Positions 22,801 to 34,800 of a stretch of 64,000 nt of DNA are shown here, one piece after another; position 1 is the stretch's first letter; every line of letters starts with the position of its first letter. The notes under the pieces are model-generated. The model was not told the DNA's origin. It saw only the letters and a program-made list of their open reading frames with translations, and did not search any database. This stretch comes from Mustela lutreola (Eukaryota > Chordata > Mammalia > Carnivora > Mustelidae), in the NCBI RefSeq assembly GCF_030435805.1, contig NC_081303.1:73569910-73633909 (forward strand), given 5' to 3'. Made by a program: the position numbers and the translations under genes.

Positions 22801-25800
22801 CTTCGTCACCTGCAGGGCGGCACTCTTGGCGGCAGCCTTGATGGCGGAGGGCGACGGCGTGGTGGTTGTGGTGCCCACGACAGAGGCGAGGGGAGAGGGC
22901 TTGGTCTTAGAAGCCTGTCTGGAGGGCTTGGCGTCGGAGGAGCCGTCCGCGGGCCTCCGGGAGAAGGCGTGGGGGAGGAGCAACCTGTTAGTCTCTTTCA
23001 CGGTCAGGTTTTTAGGTTGGGGAAGCAGGGCAGACAGACCAGTCCCCTCGCCGGATCCCTGGTGAGCGCGGGTTTGGGCCAGGAGGAAAGACATGGGACA
23101 AGTGAGATCCTGGCATCTGCATGAGCGGCATCGAGAAGAGACGTACAGACAGGCCCCCCCGGCCCATGGACCCCCCGGCCCTCGAGCCTGCCAGCGCTTG
23201 CTGCCTCGTTCCCGCCGCCCCCTCGGCCCACCCCCTGGGCCTGACTCTCCCACCCAGGCCCTTCCACCAGCGGCTCCTCCCAAGGTAAGATGCCGTCCTG
23301 GTCTCCTCGGCTCCGTACTGTGGCCCTCTGCCACAGAGCCGTCCCTGATTCTGTGTTTTGGGCCAATGTGATGCTCTTTTTCTTTCTTTTTATTTAAATT
23401 CAATTTAACTAACACATACTGTTTTATTGGCTTTAGAAGTAGAAGTTAGTGCTTCGCCCAATGCATACAACACGCCGTGCTCCCACCCCGTTACCCCATC
23501 CCTGCCCCCCCCCAGCCTCCGTTTGTCTGTCTCGTGAGTTCAGTGGCTCCGAGGCAATGCTCTTATCCCACATCGTTCTTCTTCCCCAACAGCCCAGGGC
23601 TCTCTCCAGCCGTCTGCTCTGCCTCTCTCCATGCCGTGAAGGCTCCTTTTAACACAGGAACCCTCTGCTTCCTTGGGACTGCTACTCAAAGTCAAAAACA
23701 AGGCTCTGTCCAAAAGATACGCATTCCCGTCGCCCAAAGTCCTCCCCCTGCCCAAGGACAGCCCTACAGATGCGGCATATTCAGCTACGCCCCCGCCAAG
23801 CACTGAACTTCTCAATCTGAAAGCTGATCGGCTCCACCCATCCAGGGCTCCTACCACCCACAAAAATCCCTCGGATATTGCTTTCTGTATGCTAAGGCCC
23901 GCCTGGCCTAGGTGCAGGGCTGAGGGAGCTGTCCGTTTGAAAAAGGAGAATGGAGGGGCGCCTGGGGGCTCAGCCAGTTACGCGGTCATGATCTCAGGGT
24001 CCTGGGATCGAGCCCCCCATCAAGTTCCCTGCTCAGCAGGGAGTCTGCTTCTCCCTCTCCCTCTGCCTCTCTCCTCTGCTCGTGCTCGCTCTCTCTCAAA
24101 TAAGTAAATGATATCTAAGGAAGGAAGGAACAAAGGGAGGGAGGGAGGAACAGTGGATAAGGTCACCAGGTCACCAGGTCACCAGGTCCCCGTCCCCGTC
24201 CCGGGAGGCCAGGATCCGTCAGCCCCGTGGCCAACCAGCCAAGCGGCAAGTGAAATGGGGCTTGGGAGTCAGGCCGGCAGCAGGGCTCATCCCGCATGCG
24301 GGCCCCCTCCCTGCTGTGGGTCCTGCAAGACCGCAGACCAGAGCGTGTAGGCACTGGGCCGACATGCCACGTGGACTGCCTGCTCAGGCGACCCTGAGGT
24401 GTCCGACTCAGAAGACACCTGGGGTCGCAGCCACAGGCCCCTGCAGCGCTGGGTCCCCACCCAGCCCCCAGCCGAGCTCTCTACCCACCCACCCCTGATG
24501 CGCGCTGGCAAGGCTGCTCTTCTGAGCCCGTGTCCTCCCGAGGCTAGAGCTGCCCACCCACCTCCTCCAGGAAGCCCTTCTGGTAACAGAGAGCTGGCCT
24601 CCCGCAGCCTCAGCTGCCTGTGTGTGAAGGGACTCCTCCCCCATCACCCCCTGTAAACAGAGCAACAAGCTCACCCCCCCAGTGCCCTCTCTCCCTCCCA
24701 CGTGACAGGACCATCCGCCGTCCTGGCAGTGGACCGACACCTCGGTGACCTCAGGGAAGGGGGCAGCCTCACATCATACACCTGAGTCCAGAGACAACAG
24801 CCTGAGAGCCAAGACCAGTTCAGCTTTTGTTTTTCTGCAGACATATGGTCCATGAGCTCAGAGAGCACTCGAGGCCCCAAGCACGGGGCAAAATGGGAAG
24901 AAACTCCCGGGGGCCGGAATCGAGGCGCTGGGACAAGGGGGAGCGAGAGGTCATCTCCCGGCAGGGTCCGGCTGAGGACTTCAGGTCAGAGTTCCAGAGC
25001 AGGAGCCCAATGCGGCAGGGACTGGCTCGGACTCCACAGTGAGACCGCGAGTCGGACCCCGGCCCTGCCCCACTCGCCAGCTGAGCCCGGGCAGGCTCCT
25101 TCCCCTCCCAGGCGCCCCAGGTAGGATGTGGGGGTGATAATGACCCTGGGCTTTGGGGGATTCGATCAAGCAAATGCTGGTTTGGCGCTCAGAACAGCGC
25201 CTCGTACGCAGGAGATGCTATTTATGTGTTTGTTCTCCTGGTTAAAGGGGAGATGGGGAGAAGGTGGAGAATTTTAAAACACAGATGTTCCCTCCCATGG
25301 CTCTGACCTATTCGTTTCCTACTCTGCCTCCCGACACGATCCCTGGAGTGCAAACACACGGCAACCCCCGGGTTCCACGGCCCCCGCCCCGCCTGCACCT
25401 GCCGGGCAGCCGTGAGGGGAGGGCAGAGAGCACAGGGGCGGGGGGGGGGGGGGGGGCGCCCGGAAAAACCACCCGGGAGCGGCCGGTCCTCCGTCCTCGC
25501 ATCTGCCCTGAGCGCGCTGGGCCGAGCGCCGGGCGCCACAGCTCCGCTCCCGGCAAGCGGCGTGCGCAGGGAAGAGGCGGCCTCCGCTCGCCGCGAAGCT
25601 TACCTGAAGAACAGTTTTCTTCTTGGAGGGCTCGTCTTCCTCGGAATCTGACTAAGAGAAAAAGACACAGAGTAAGGCCTTCCTGCGAGACGGCAGCAGA
25701 GGAAGCAGCCGGGCCGGGTGACGGCCGTGGGAGGAGGGCGGCGCGCGGGTCCCCCCCATCTCGGCCCTACCCCACCGAGCGCCCCCCGAGGGCAGAGCTC

Positions 25801-28800
25801 CTCTCCTGCCCCCGACATCAGACGTAGGGGATGTGCCCAGCTCCCCAGGCGACTTGTTCTCCTGCCCCAGACCTGTGGCATGACCTTCGCGCCATCAGTT
25901 TCTGTCCCATCAAAGTAGAACTCTTTCCTCCCACGTAGACTTGAAGGGAAGAAAAGGCTCTGCCCGTCCTCCTTATAAATCTGTCCATGGGAAGATGAAT
26001 GGGATTCGGCCCGCAGTCGCCCCCAGCTCAGCCTCATGTCCGGAACTGCTCATCCAGACTGTGTAACCACACGGCCGGCAGGCTCCGGCGGGAGTCAGTG
26101 GTGTGTTAACTACTCTTCTGCGCGGCATTAAAGGTCAAAGCCTTTGGAGAAATCCATTCTCTCTCCAGCTATGATCTACTGTCTGCCAGACAGAGCTGTT
26201 TGTGTCCAGGAAGAAGGCAGGCCAGTGGGGACGGTGAGCGCCTGGGGTGAGACAGGCGGCCACTCGTGCCAGCCCTGACTCACGGGACCGTTCCCAGCAA
26301 GAGCTCTTTCACGGACCTGCACGCACCGCCCAGAGCCAGCTCCTGCGCACCCCCAACCACCAGAAGGGGGTCAGGCATACGAACAGCAAGCTCTACCACT
26401 TGGGTTTTTAAAACAGTAGTCCTGGGCGCGTGGGTGGCTCAGTGGGTTAAAGCCTCTGCCTGCAGCTCGGGTCGTGATCTCAGGGTCCTGGGACCGAGTC
26501 CCGCATGGGCTCTCTGCTCTGAAGGGAGTCTGCTTCTCTCCCTCTCTCTCCCTGCCCGCCTCTCTGCCTACTTGTGATCTCTGTCTGTCAAATAAATAAA
26601 TAAAATCTTTTTTTTTTTTTTAAAGATTTTATTTATTTATTTTTCAGAGAGAGAGGAGCGAGAGCGAGCACAGGCAGACAGAGTGGAAGGCGGAGTCAGA
26701 GGGAGAAGCAGGCTCCCTGCGGAGCAAGGAGCCCGATGTGGGACTCGATCCCAGGCCGCCGGGATCATGACCTGAGCCGAAGGCAGCTGCTCAACCAACT
26801 GAGCCATCCAGGCGTCCCAATAAATAAAATCTTTAAAACGGTAGTCCTAACCCCCAAGCCAGGAACCCTGAAAGCCTTCCGTCTGTGCCCGGGGCCCTTG
26901 GTGTGGGCATCTGCGCGTAATGGGCCTCTGAGACCCGCTCATCACCAAGCTTCTGCAAGAACTCAAACCCTCCGCCTTCCTCAGCTGACCCTCCTAGCCC
27001 ACAAGCTCCTTCTTGGGCTCATGGGCTACAAGGACCTCACGGAAGCCGAGAGCCTACTCTAGGCGATACACGGTGCTCCATAGAGAACTTCCCGACGGCT
27101 GCCCCAGGCTGCGTTACAGGCAACACTGCGCGGGCACGAGGGAGAGCCCGGAGCGGGGAGAGCCGCAGACCGCTCAGCCCCAGGGGGCCTCCAGGACTTT
27201 GTGTGTGCAGTGACACAGAAAAAGTCCCTGCCCTCAAGGGAACTTTCGGTCCAGTAAGAAGAACAAGCACCCCAGGAACTGCAAAGGCGGCAGTAAGACA
27301 CAGGACATCAAGGGGCACTGGGGAGCACCACCCCCCCCCCCCCCGTTGAGCTCATCACTGAGCACAGAGCCTGCTCGAGGTTCTGTCAGTAAACAAACAA
27401 ACATGAGGACGTCAAGTGCGGCTCAAACATCCCCTCAGAAGACCTGCTGGTCCCACATTCCCTTCTTTCACGTGGGGGCCTCGCCTCAGCCCCCGCCCTG
27501 CGCCTCTACCTCAGCCCGGGCCCTCTGCTATGTCTGCGCCCTGCACTTCCTGACGCCGAACTCCCGAGAATCTTCCCGGCTCTGTGAACACGACATTTCT
27601 CTGTCTTTTTTTTAATCTTTAAAAAGATTTATTTGGGGGGCACCTGGGTGGCTCAGTGGTTTGGGCTGCTGCCTTCGGCTCGGGTCATGATCTCAGGGTC
27701 CTGGGATCGAGCCCCGCATCGGGCTCTCTGCTCCGCAGGAAGCCTGCTTCTCTCTCTCTCTCTCTCTCTCTCTGCCTGCCTCTCTGCCTACTTGTGATCT
27801 CTGTCTGTCAAATAAATAAATAAAATCTTTAAAAAAAAAAAAAAAGATTTATTTGGGCGAGAGCACACATGCAATCGGGGCTGGGAGGGGCTGAGTGGGA
27901 GAGTCTCAAGCAGACTCCGTGCTCACCATGAAGCCCGACCCAGGGCTTGATCTTATGACCCTGAGATCATGATCTGAGCTGAAACCGAGAGCCAAGGGTT
28001 GGACACTCAACCGACTGAGCCACCCGGGCGCCCCTGAATATCCCATCTTTCTCGCTCATATATATCCTTGCCTTTCCCAACATCCAGTCCAAGACTGCCT
28101 CACAGGGGTCTGTGTGCAATGATTTCCGCCCCTCACTGCTCGCACGCATGACGACACCTGGAAGGGGAGGCTGACCTGGCACTTCCGTGCGGGGTCTGAG
28201 CGAAGGACGGCCACCTAGGGGCAGGCAACTGCCGCCCCTTCCCTTAGTCCTCCCGCAACACTTCCCGGCAGACGTCATCACCTCAGTTCCGAGGGCACGG
28301 AGGGGAGGTCTGGCGAGGTTTCACGGCAGCTAGAATTCGGCGGGACCAGGCCTTGCACCTCTGCAGAGAAACCACGCCCGGGTGCCAGCCCAGCCCGAGC
28401 GCCCCCGGAGCAGGCCCCACGAGACCCTGCGGGACGCACCAGGAGCACGGGCACGAACCCAGAAACACCAGTCTGAGTCTCGGCTCTGCTGCTTCTCTGC
28501 CACCCCTGCGCCTGCTGAAAAGGACACACACGTCACAGCCAGGACTGCAAGCGCTACTGGCCACGAAGAGGAACGTAATTAAAATTCTAGGCAGAGTTCA
28601 GGGACTCTGTCTCTCCGGCCTGCAAGAGGAACAGCCCGAAGCCCCCAACCCCTCACATTTTGACCTGCTCTCTCTGTCTCCAGCTCCCAGGCCTCGGAGA
28701 CCCCCGACCACGCCCCGCCTTCTGCCCACGGAGCCTCGTCCCCGCCCGCAGACCCGGGACACAACTGAACTCCCACATCTTACACAACAGCTCCCACTTC

Positions 28801-31800
28801 AACGATCTAAAAATAAATTTTAAGAGCACCTGGGTGGTTCAGTGGGTTAAAGCCTCTGCCTTCTGCTCGGGTCATGATCCCAGGGTCCTGGGATCGAGCC
28901 CCGCATCGGGCTCTCTGCTCAGCAGGGAGCCTGCTTCCCCTTCACTCTCTGCCTGCCTCTCTGCCTACTTGTGATCTCTGTCTAATAAATGAATAAAATC
29001 TTAAAAAAAAAAAACAAACAAATTTTAGCCAAGCTCAAGACGATAATGTCCATAAAACCAAAAAACAAGCACATTCTCATTCCTCAAATGGGTGACGAAC
29101 AGAATGAGGCCCCATGAGGCTGACTGTCCCACGGCCGACAGAGCCGGCGGCTAGGGCCACACCAAGGAAGTACCGTTTCTCCCTCAAACGGCTCATGCTG
29201 CTTCCATGGCGCTGTCGGCCTCCATCTCCAGGTCTTCCGTATGCCTGCGTGGACTGCAGGAGCGACTGCTCCTGGATTCGGGGAGCTGCGACGGGCTCTC
29301 GTGATCACCCCTTCTCTCAGAACACCGGGTCCTAACCCACCGAACTGCCTTAAAAGTCATCTCGCGGGGCGCCTGGGTGGCTCAGTGGGTTAGAGCCCCT
29401 GCCTTCGGCTCAGGTCATGATCCCAGGGTCCTGGGATTGAGCCCCGCATCAGGCTCTCTGCTCGGCAGGGAGCCTGCTTCCCCCTCTGTCTGCCTCTCTG
29501 CCTACTTGTATCTCTGTCTGTCAAATAAATAAATAAAATCTTTTTTTTTTTAATTTTTATTTATTTATTTGAGAGAGAGACAGTGAGAGAGAGCATGAGA
29601 GGCGAGAAGATCAGAGGGAGAAGCAGACTCCCCAAGGAGCCGGGAGCCCGATGTGGGACTCAATCCCAGGACTCCGGGAACGTGACCTGAGCCAAAGGCG
29701 GTTGCTTAACCAACTGAGCCACCCAAGCGCCCAATAAATAAAATCTTTAAAAAAAAGTCATCTCGCAACACGCACAAGCTATGGCAGAGCCCCCGAAACA
29801 CGGCACCCGAGGTGGAATCAGCCAAGTGCACTGAGCCCCGAACCCTGTAAACCCCAGACTGTCCATCTCTGAGGAGGGACAGGGCAGAGTCTCTGCATTT
29901 GAGGATTGACAAACAGGCCTCGGGGACATCCGGGACCACATCGGGGCCATGGGGCAAGTCCAGGGGGCCTAGGGGCGCGCACGAAGGAAAACCATTTCTA
30001 CCCCTCACATGAACTCGCGCCACCTCTGCCCTAGAGGCTGTGGCCATATGGAGCTCCTGGACCCACTGTGGAGGCTCAGAGGCCACGTGAAGCCCTCGAG
30101 GCTGTGGGGGGCACTAAATTCTAACAGGAAACAGAAGGAGAGCTACGAAGAAAACCCATTTCTGGCGCGCAGTGAGCCAAAGCACAGAGGGGGCGAGGTA
30201 CATGGGCCGCCAATGGCCTGGGACCTCCCTCAGAGCCCTGCAGAGGAACGTCCGCTCAGCTTCCTGGAGACCCTGCTGGAGGTGACGGGCTCAGCCCCAG
30301 CACATGTCTCATTTAGACGCAAGGAGAACTTCCTGGACGGGGACAGGGACAGCAGCACACTGGACCTTTCTCCTTGATCTCAGCAAAACACACGCGACAT
30401 AAAATGTGCAACTGCGAAGGATTACGTGCGCTCAGCGGACTGTACCACCATCACCACCGCCCACTGCTGGAACTTTCCAGCATCCCAAACAGAAAGTCTG
30501 GACCTCCCAAACGACAGCCAGCCTGGCCCCCTCCCAGCCCTCCAGCCCCCGGGCACGGCTCCTCCCCGCTCCGTGTCTGTGAACGCACACACCGTGGGGG
30601 GCCTCGCACAAGGGGGCCCCCGCAGCACGCGCCCGACTGTGGCCGGCGGGCTTCCCCAAGCGCCCCGCTGTACACGCCGGCGTCTCCTCCCTCACTCGGG
30701 CTGCACGGCGACCCGCGGGCGCCGCTCATCTGCTCACGTGTGCTCGGGCACCAGGGCTGCTGCCGCCTTTGGGGCTGCGGTGAGCGGCGCTGCTGGGGAC
30801 GCGGGTGTACAGGTGTCCCTGAGTCGTGCTCTCAGCTCTTCTCACCTGGCACGCAAACTGCCGGGCTAGAGGGGCACCCGGCCGGCTCAGTCGGTAGAGG
30901 ATGTGACTCTGGATCTCAGGGTTGTGAGTTCAAGCCCCACGTGGAATACGGAACTCACTTAAAGGAAGTTTTTTTAAAGAAAATTTTAAAAAAGAAACTG
31001 CTGGATTACAGAGAAACTCTAAGTAACTTTCCTGAGGGACTGCCCAACTGTCCCCACAGAAGGCTGTCCAGCGAGGGCCCCGGAGTCGACCCCTGGAGTG
31101 CTGACGGCCAGCCAAGGGCGGGCCAAGCGACGCTGTGTGGTCAGACCCGGAGACAGGGCGATGTCTGAGACCCCAGAGCACCGGGGCCCAGCCAGAGCGG
31201 ACCCTCCTGAGCTTCAGAGGCACAGACTGTTCGTGCCTTGGAAATAAGTCATCGGTTTCTTCTTGGCCTCCTAAGAGCCCGGGGCCTCCATGGCCACCAC
31301 TGTCCACTCCGCCGCAGCTGCCAAGAGTGACAAGACACACACCGGAGACTGCTGAGCAAGAACAGAAACAGACATTTTCCATTAAGCCGGCCCACTGGGA
31401 TCTGCTCATCTACGGAAGCCTCCCTCCCCGTGGCCGCCTCCCTCTTATCTTCCTGGGCTCTGGTTCTGACAGACTCCCTCCCCGGAACGGCAATCACTAG
31501 CTGCCAGGGCCAGGAGCCAAGGAGGAAATGAAGGCCCCAGCAGAGACCCCCGCGGGCTCCAAACTCGAATCACTGGTCCACCCCTGGCTGCTATTATCCC
31601 AATCAGTCAGACTCATCAACTCCTTCCTTCTTCGTCTCCGGGATCTGCCGCGGACCCGTGCCCTCCGGGTAGAGCGGCGCCTCATCTGCCTGCGGCCGCA
31701 CCCCACGCCTGCGGCTGCTCGGGGCTCTCTCCGCCACAGACGCGACGACAGAAGCAAACAGGCCTGCGGTATTTCAGACCCATCTCTGTTCTCCCGACTC

Positions 31801-34800
31801 CCCGGTCCTCCGTAATCGAGGGGCGATGCTGGGCTGACAGAGTCCCGGCCCCTGCGCAGGGGCCCCCACAGATGTCTGGGCTCCTCCCCTCCCGACCGCC
31901 GGTGCAGCTGTGTTCTCTCTGCTGCGGTGGACGCGGACTTCCTTACATAACAGAAATGACCAAAACGAACGAAATGTCCCATCTCACAGCTGCCAATTTC
32001 CCACAATCCGGGTAAACAATCTGAAAATACGGGTAATACTGAGCCAGGTAACCCTGAAATGTGTTCGCTCTGGAATGCATATCCTGAGACCGAGACCGCA
32101 AACTCACTTCTCTACCGCTGGCCTTCCCCACCCTGACTTGAGAAGTCCGCATCCCCTAAGTCCGCAAAATCAACAAGCGACCCGAGCCCGGAGCAAGGCC
32201 GGTCCACGGAGAGAAGAAGGGCAGAGGCGGCGGCGACCCCCGTTCCGCGGTCTCTCCCACCTCCTCCCACAACTGGACAGCTGACCCAGACAAAGAACTG
32301 GGCACTGCCTGTCCCCACGGCGGCCCGGCTGGCCGGGGAGCTGTCCCCGAGTGGACCGAGCGTGCGTGTTCGTGGAAAACCAGACTCGGGGCCGAGCACG
32401 TGGCCCCACCTGGGCTGTCTGCTAAAGGGAATTACACAACAAGAAGGCGGCGGTGTGGGTGGCCATCGCTCCCCGCAGGAAGGCTGAGGAGCAGAGAGCA
32501 CCCGCTCTGCAGACAAAGAAAACTCAGACATGTCGAGAGCTGTGTGGGTCCCCGACAGACCTGCAATTCCTGCCTCCAGCCCCTTCGCGAGGCCCCTCAG
32601 TGTGTGGATGACGCATCACTAGTCAAGCGAGCTCTTGCGGCCAATTAAATGCACCTGACCCCCATCTGTCCCGTTCCTGTCTTCCTCAGTACACGGCGCC
32701 ACCACCCTCCCAGTGGCCTGAGTTACAAGGCAGAGGCCTGCCTTAGCCCTGGCCTTCACCCAGGCCATCCTGCGGACGGCCTACACCGACCGGCCACTTC
32801 CGCCTCCCGAGCAGACCTGCGCCCCCGTGCCCAGGCCAGCACCCCCTCTCTCACGCTGTGCCCACCAGTCTTGCTCCCCACAGATCTTGGCCACTCTGTG
32901 ACCAGGGAACCCTTGCTAGGCCTTTAAGGGCGCTTCCCCACCCCAGGGTCAGATACAAAGGCCTTTGCGTGGCGCGCACAGCCCGTATCCCTGGCCTCCG
33001 TGCCCGTCCCGGGCTCCAGCTCCTCTGCTCCACCGGCGCCCGCAACAGTGCCCCCCGGCCTGATGGCTACTGGGTGCTGCACCTCCCTCTCTCTGGCTCC
33101 CTCCTACTCGATTATCTCCTCTCCGTTCTGACATCTCCTCGCTCTGGAAACCTCCCGACCTCTAGACTGCATCCTGGCGGGCACCGATCCAGTCTAGAGG
33201 TCGGTGCCCGCCCGGTGTGCTCCGGCGGCGCCGGCTGTCGCGCAGCTCTCCCAACCTGACCTCAGGTCTACCTCCTCGTCAGTCTCGTCCAGCAGACCGC
33301 GAGGTCCTCGGGGGCAGAGCCGATCACGGTCACCCCTGTCCTCTCTGCTCCCGGCACAGACCAGCGGCTTCGCGCTGAAGGAGGGAAGGAGCGGGAGTTC
33401 AGAGTCGGTAACTTCTGCCGCAAGGCCGAGCCCTGAGCGGAAGTCCCTTACGGAAACCTCATTCGTTTCCTCAAGCGTGTACTGAGAGCCAGCTGGGTGC
33501 AGGACACAGAGTCTAGACGCAGAAACGCGCAGAAACGCTCAGAACTGGAGGAGCAACGGCCAACCTCACGTGGCCATCCCCAACTCTCCGAGGCCACCTC
33601 CCGCGGGAACCCCGCGTCGGAGACCACCACCAGCTCAGGGTGACGAGGGAGCGGGGAAGCTGAGGGCTGGCATCTGGCTTTCTCTAACGTTGCGGTCAGG
33701 AATTTTCGTGAGCTCCACTGACAGAGGAGGGGCGGACCGGGAGCCCTCGGAGCGACCGCTCCGAGCCCGCCTGGACGGAAGGTTCGACGACCTCTCCCAG
33801 CCGCGCTTTCTAAGGCTGCCCTCGCAGACCTGGACACGAGCTCCCCCATGGTCACGGTACAGAGGGCCGCGCAGCCCACAGCACCGCCTCCCCAGGCCTC
33901 ACACTTACTCCGACGCAAACGTGGTGCGGAGAAACGTGAAGAAGAGAAAGGAGAAGCCCGAGGACACGAACCCATTTTTTTCTATCTTACTCGGGGACTT
34001 CTCTCTGCTCGAGGTTAAATCAAGGCCCAAGTACATTTCGGCAGAGCGACAGGCGATCCCAGAGACAGAGACGACAGGCTCGGGCGAGAAGGCGGGAGCG
34101 ATACGGAAGTCTGCGGAAGAAAGTCTGCAAGGAGACGGTGAGGGAGATTCCGGAACCTCCCACGTCCGTGAAGCTCATCACTCAGAAGACACGCAGGGGC
34201 GAGGCCCCGAGCGGTCTCAAGTGCAGGAGACGGAGCAGGGCTAGACCGCGCGAGCCCTGCCCTCGTGAGGCCGGCACACGCGTGGACGGAGAGGCGGAAG
34301 GAGCCACGGGAGGCCGCGGGGCTTGTGGGCAGCCCGGGCGTGCTCCCGGGGCAGCGGCTGGCAGAGGACGCGAGGCGGGGGACGGCAGGCTGTGTGGGGA
34401 AGGTGACCCGGGAGACCGAGCAGGGAACCGGCCCGAGACAGGGCTGCGCGCCTGCAGGAAAGCAAGAGCGGGATGAGCTTCTCTCCAAGGGCCCCCGAGG
34501 GGGCGAGAAGGCCTGACCCATTCACTCTGCAGAAGAGAGAACGGGAGGAACTCGCCAAGACCCCAAGCCGCCGGCCCGCAGGCCTCGTGTCTCCCTCACT
34601 CCCAAGCCTCACCCCAGGAGAGGCCTCGTGTCCGTTCCCACACGCAGAAAACAACGTGAGCTCCGCCGCCTCTTCTGCAAACAGGCCCCAAGCGCCCCAG
34701 CTCACGGGGCGTGGCCATACCTAAATGGGGAAACCGAGGCAGGGGCCTGGACATGAGCGACCCATCCCTTCACCCGCACCGTGTCCTTCCCCGGGGCCCT

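Noticed and set aside
25440-25456. Poly-G run of about 17
   Set aside because: A simple homopolymer of uncertain length in PRCC intron 1. No association with a gene feature was visible.
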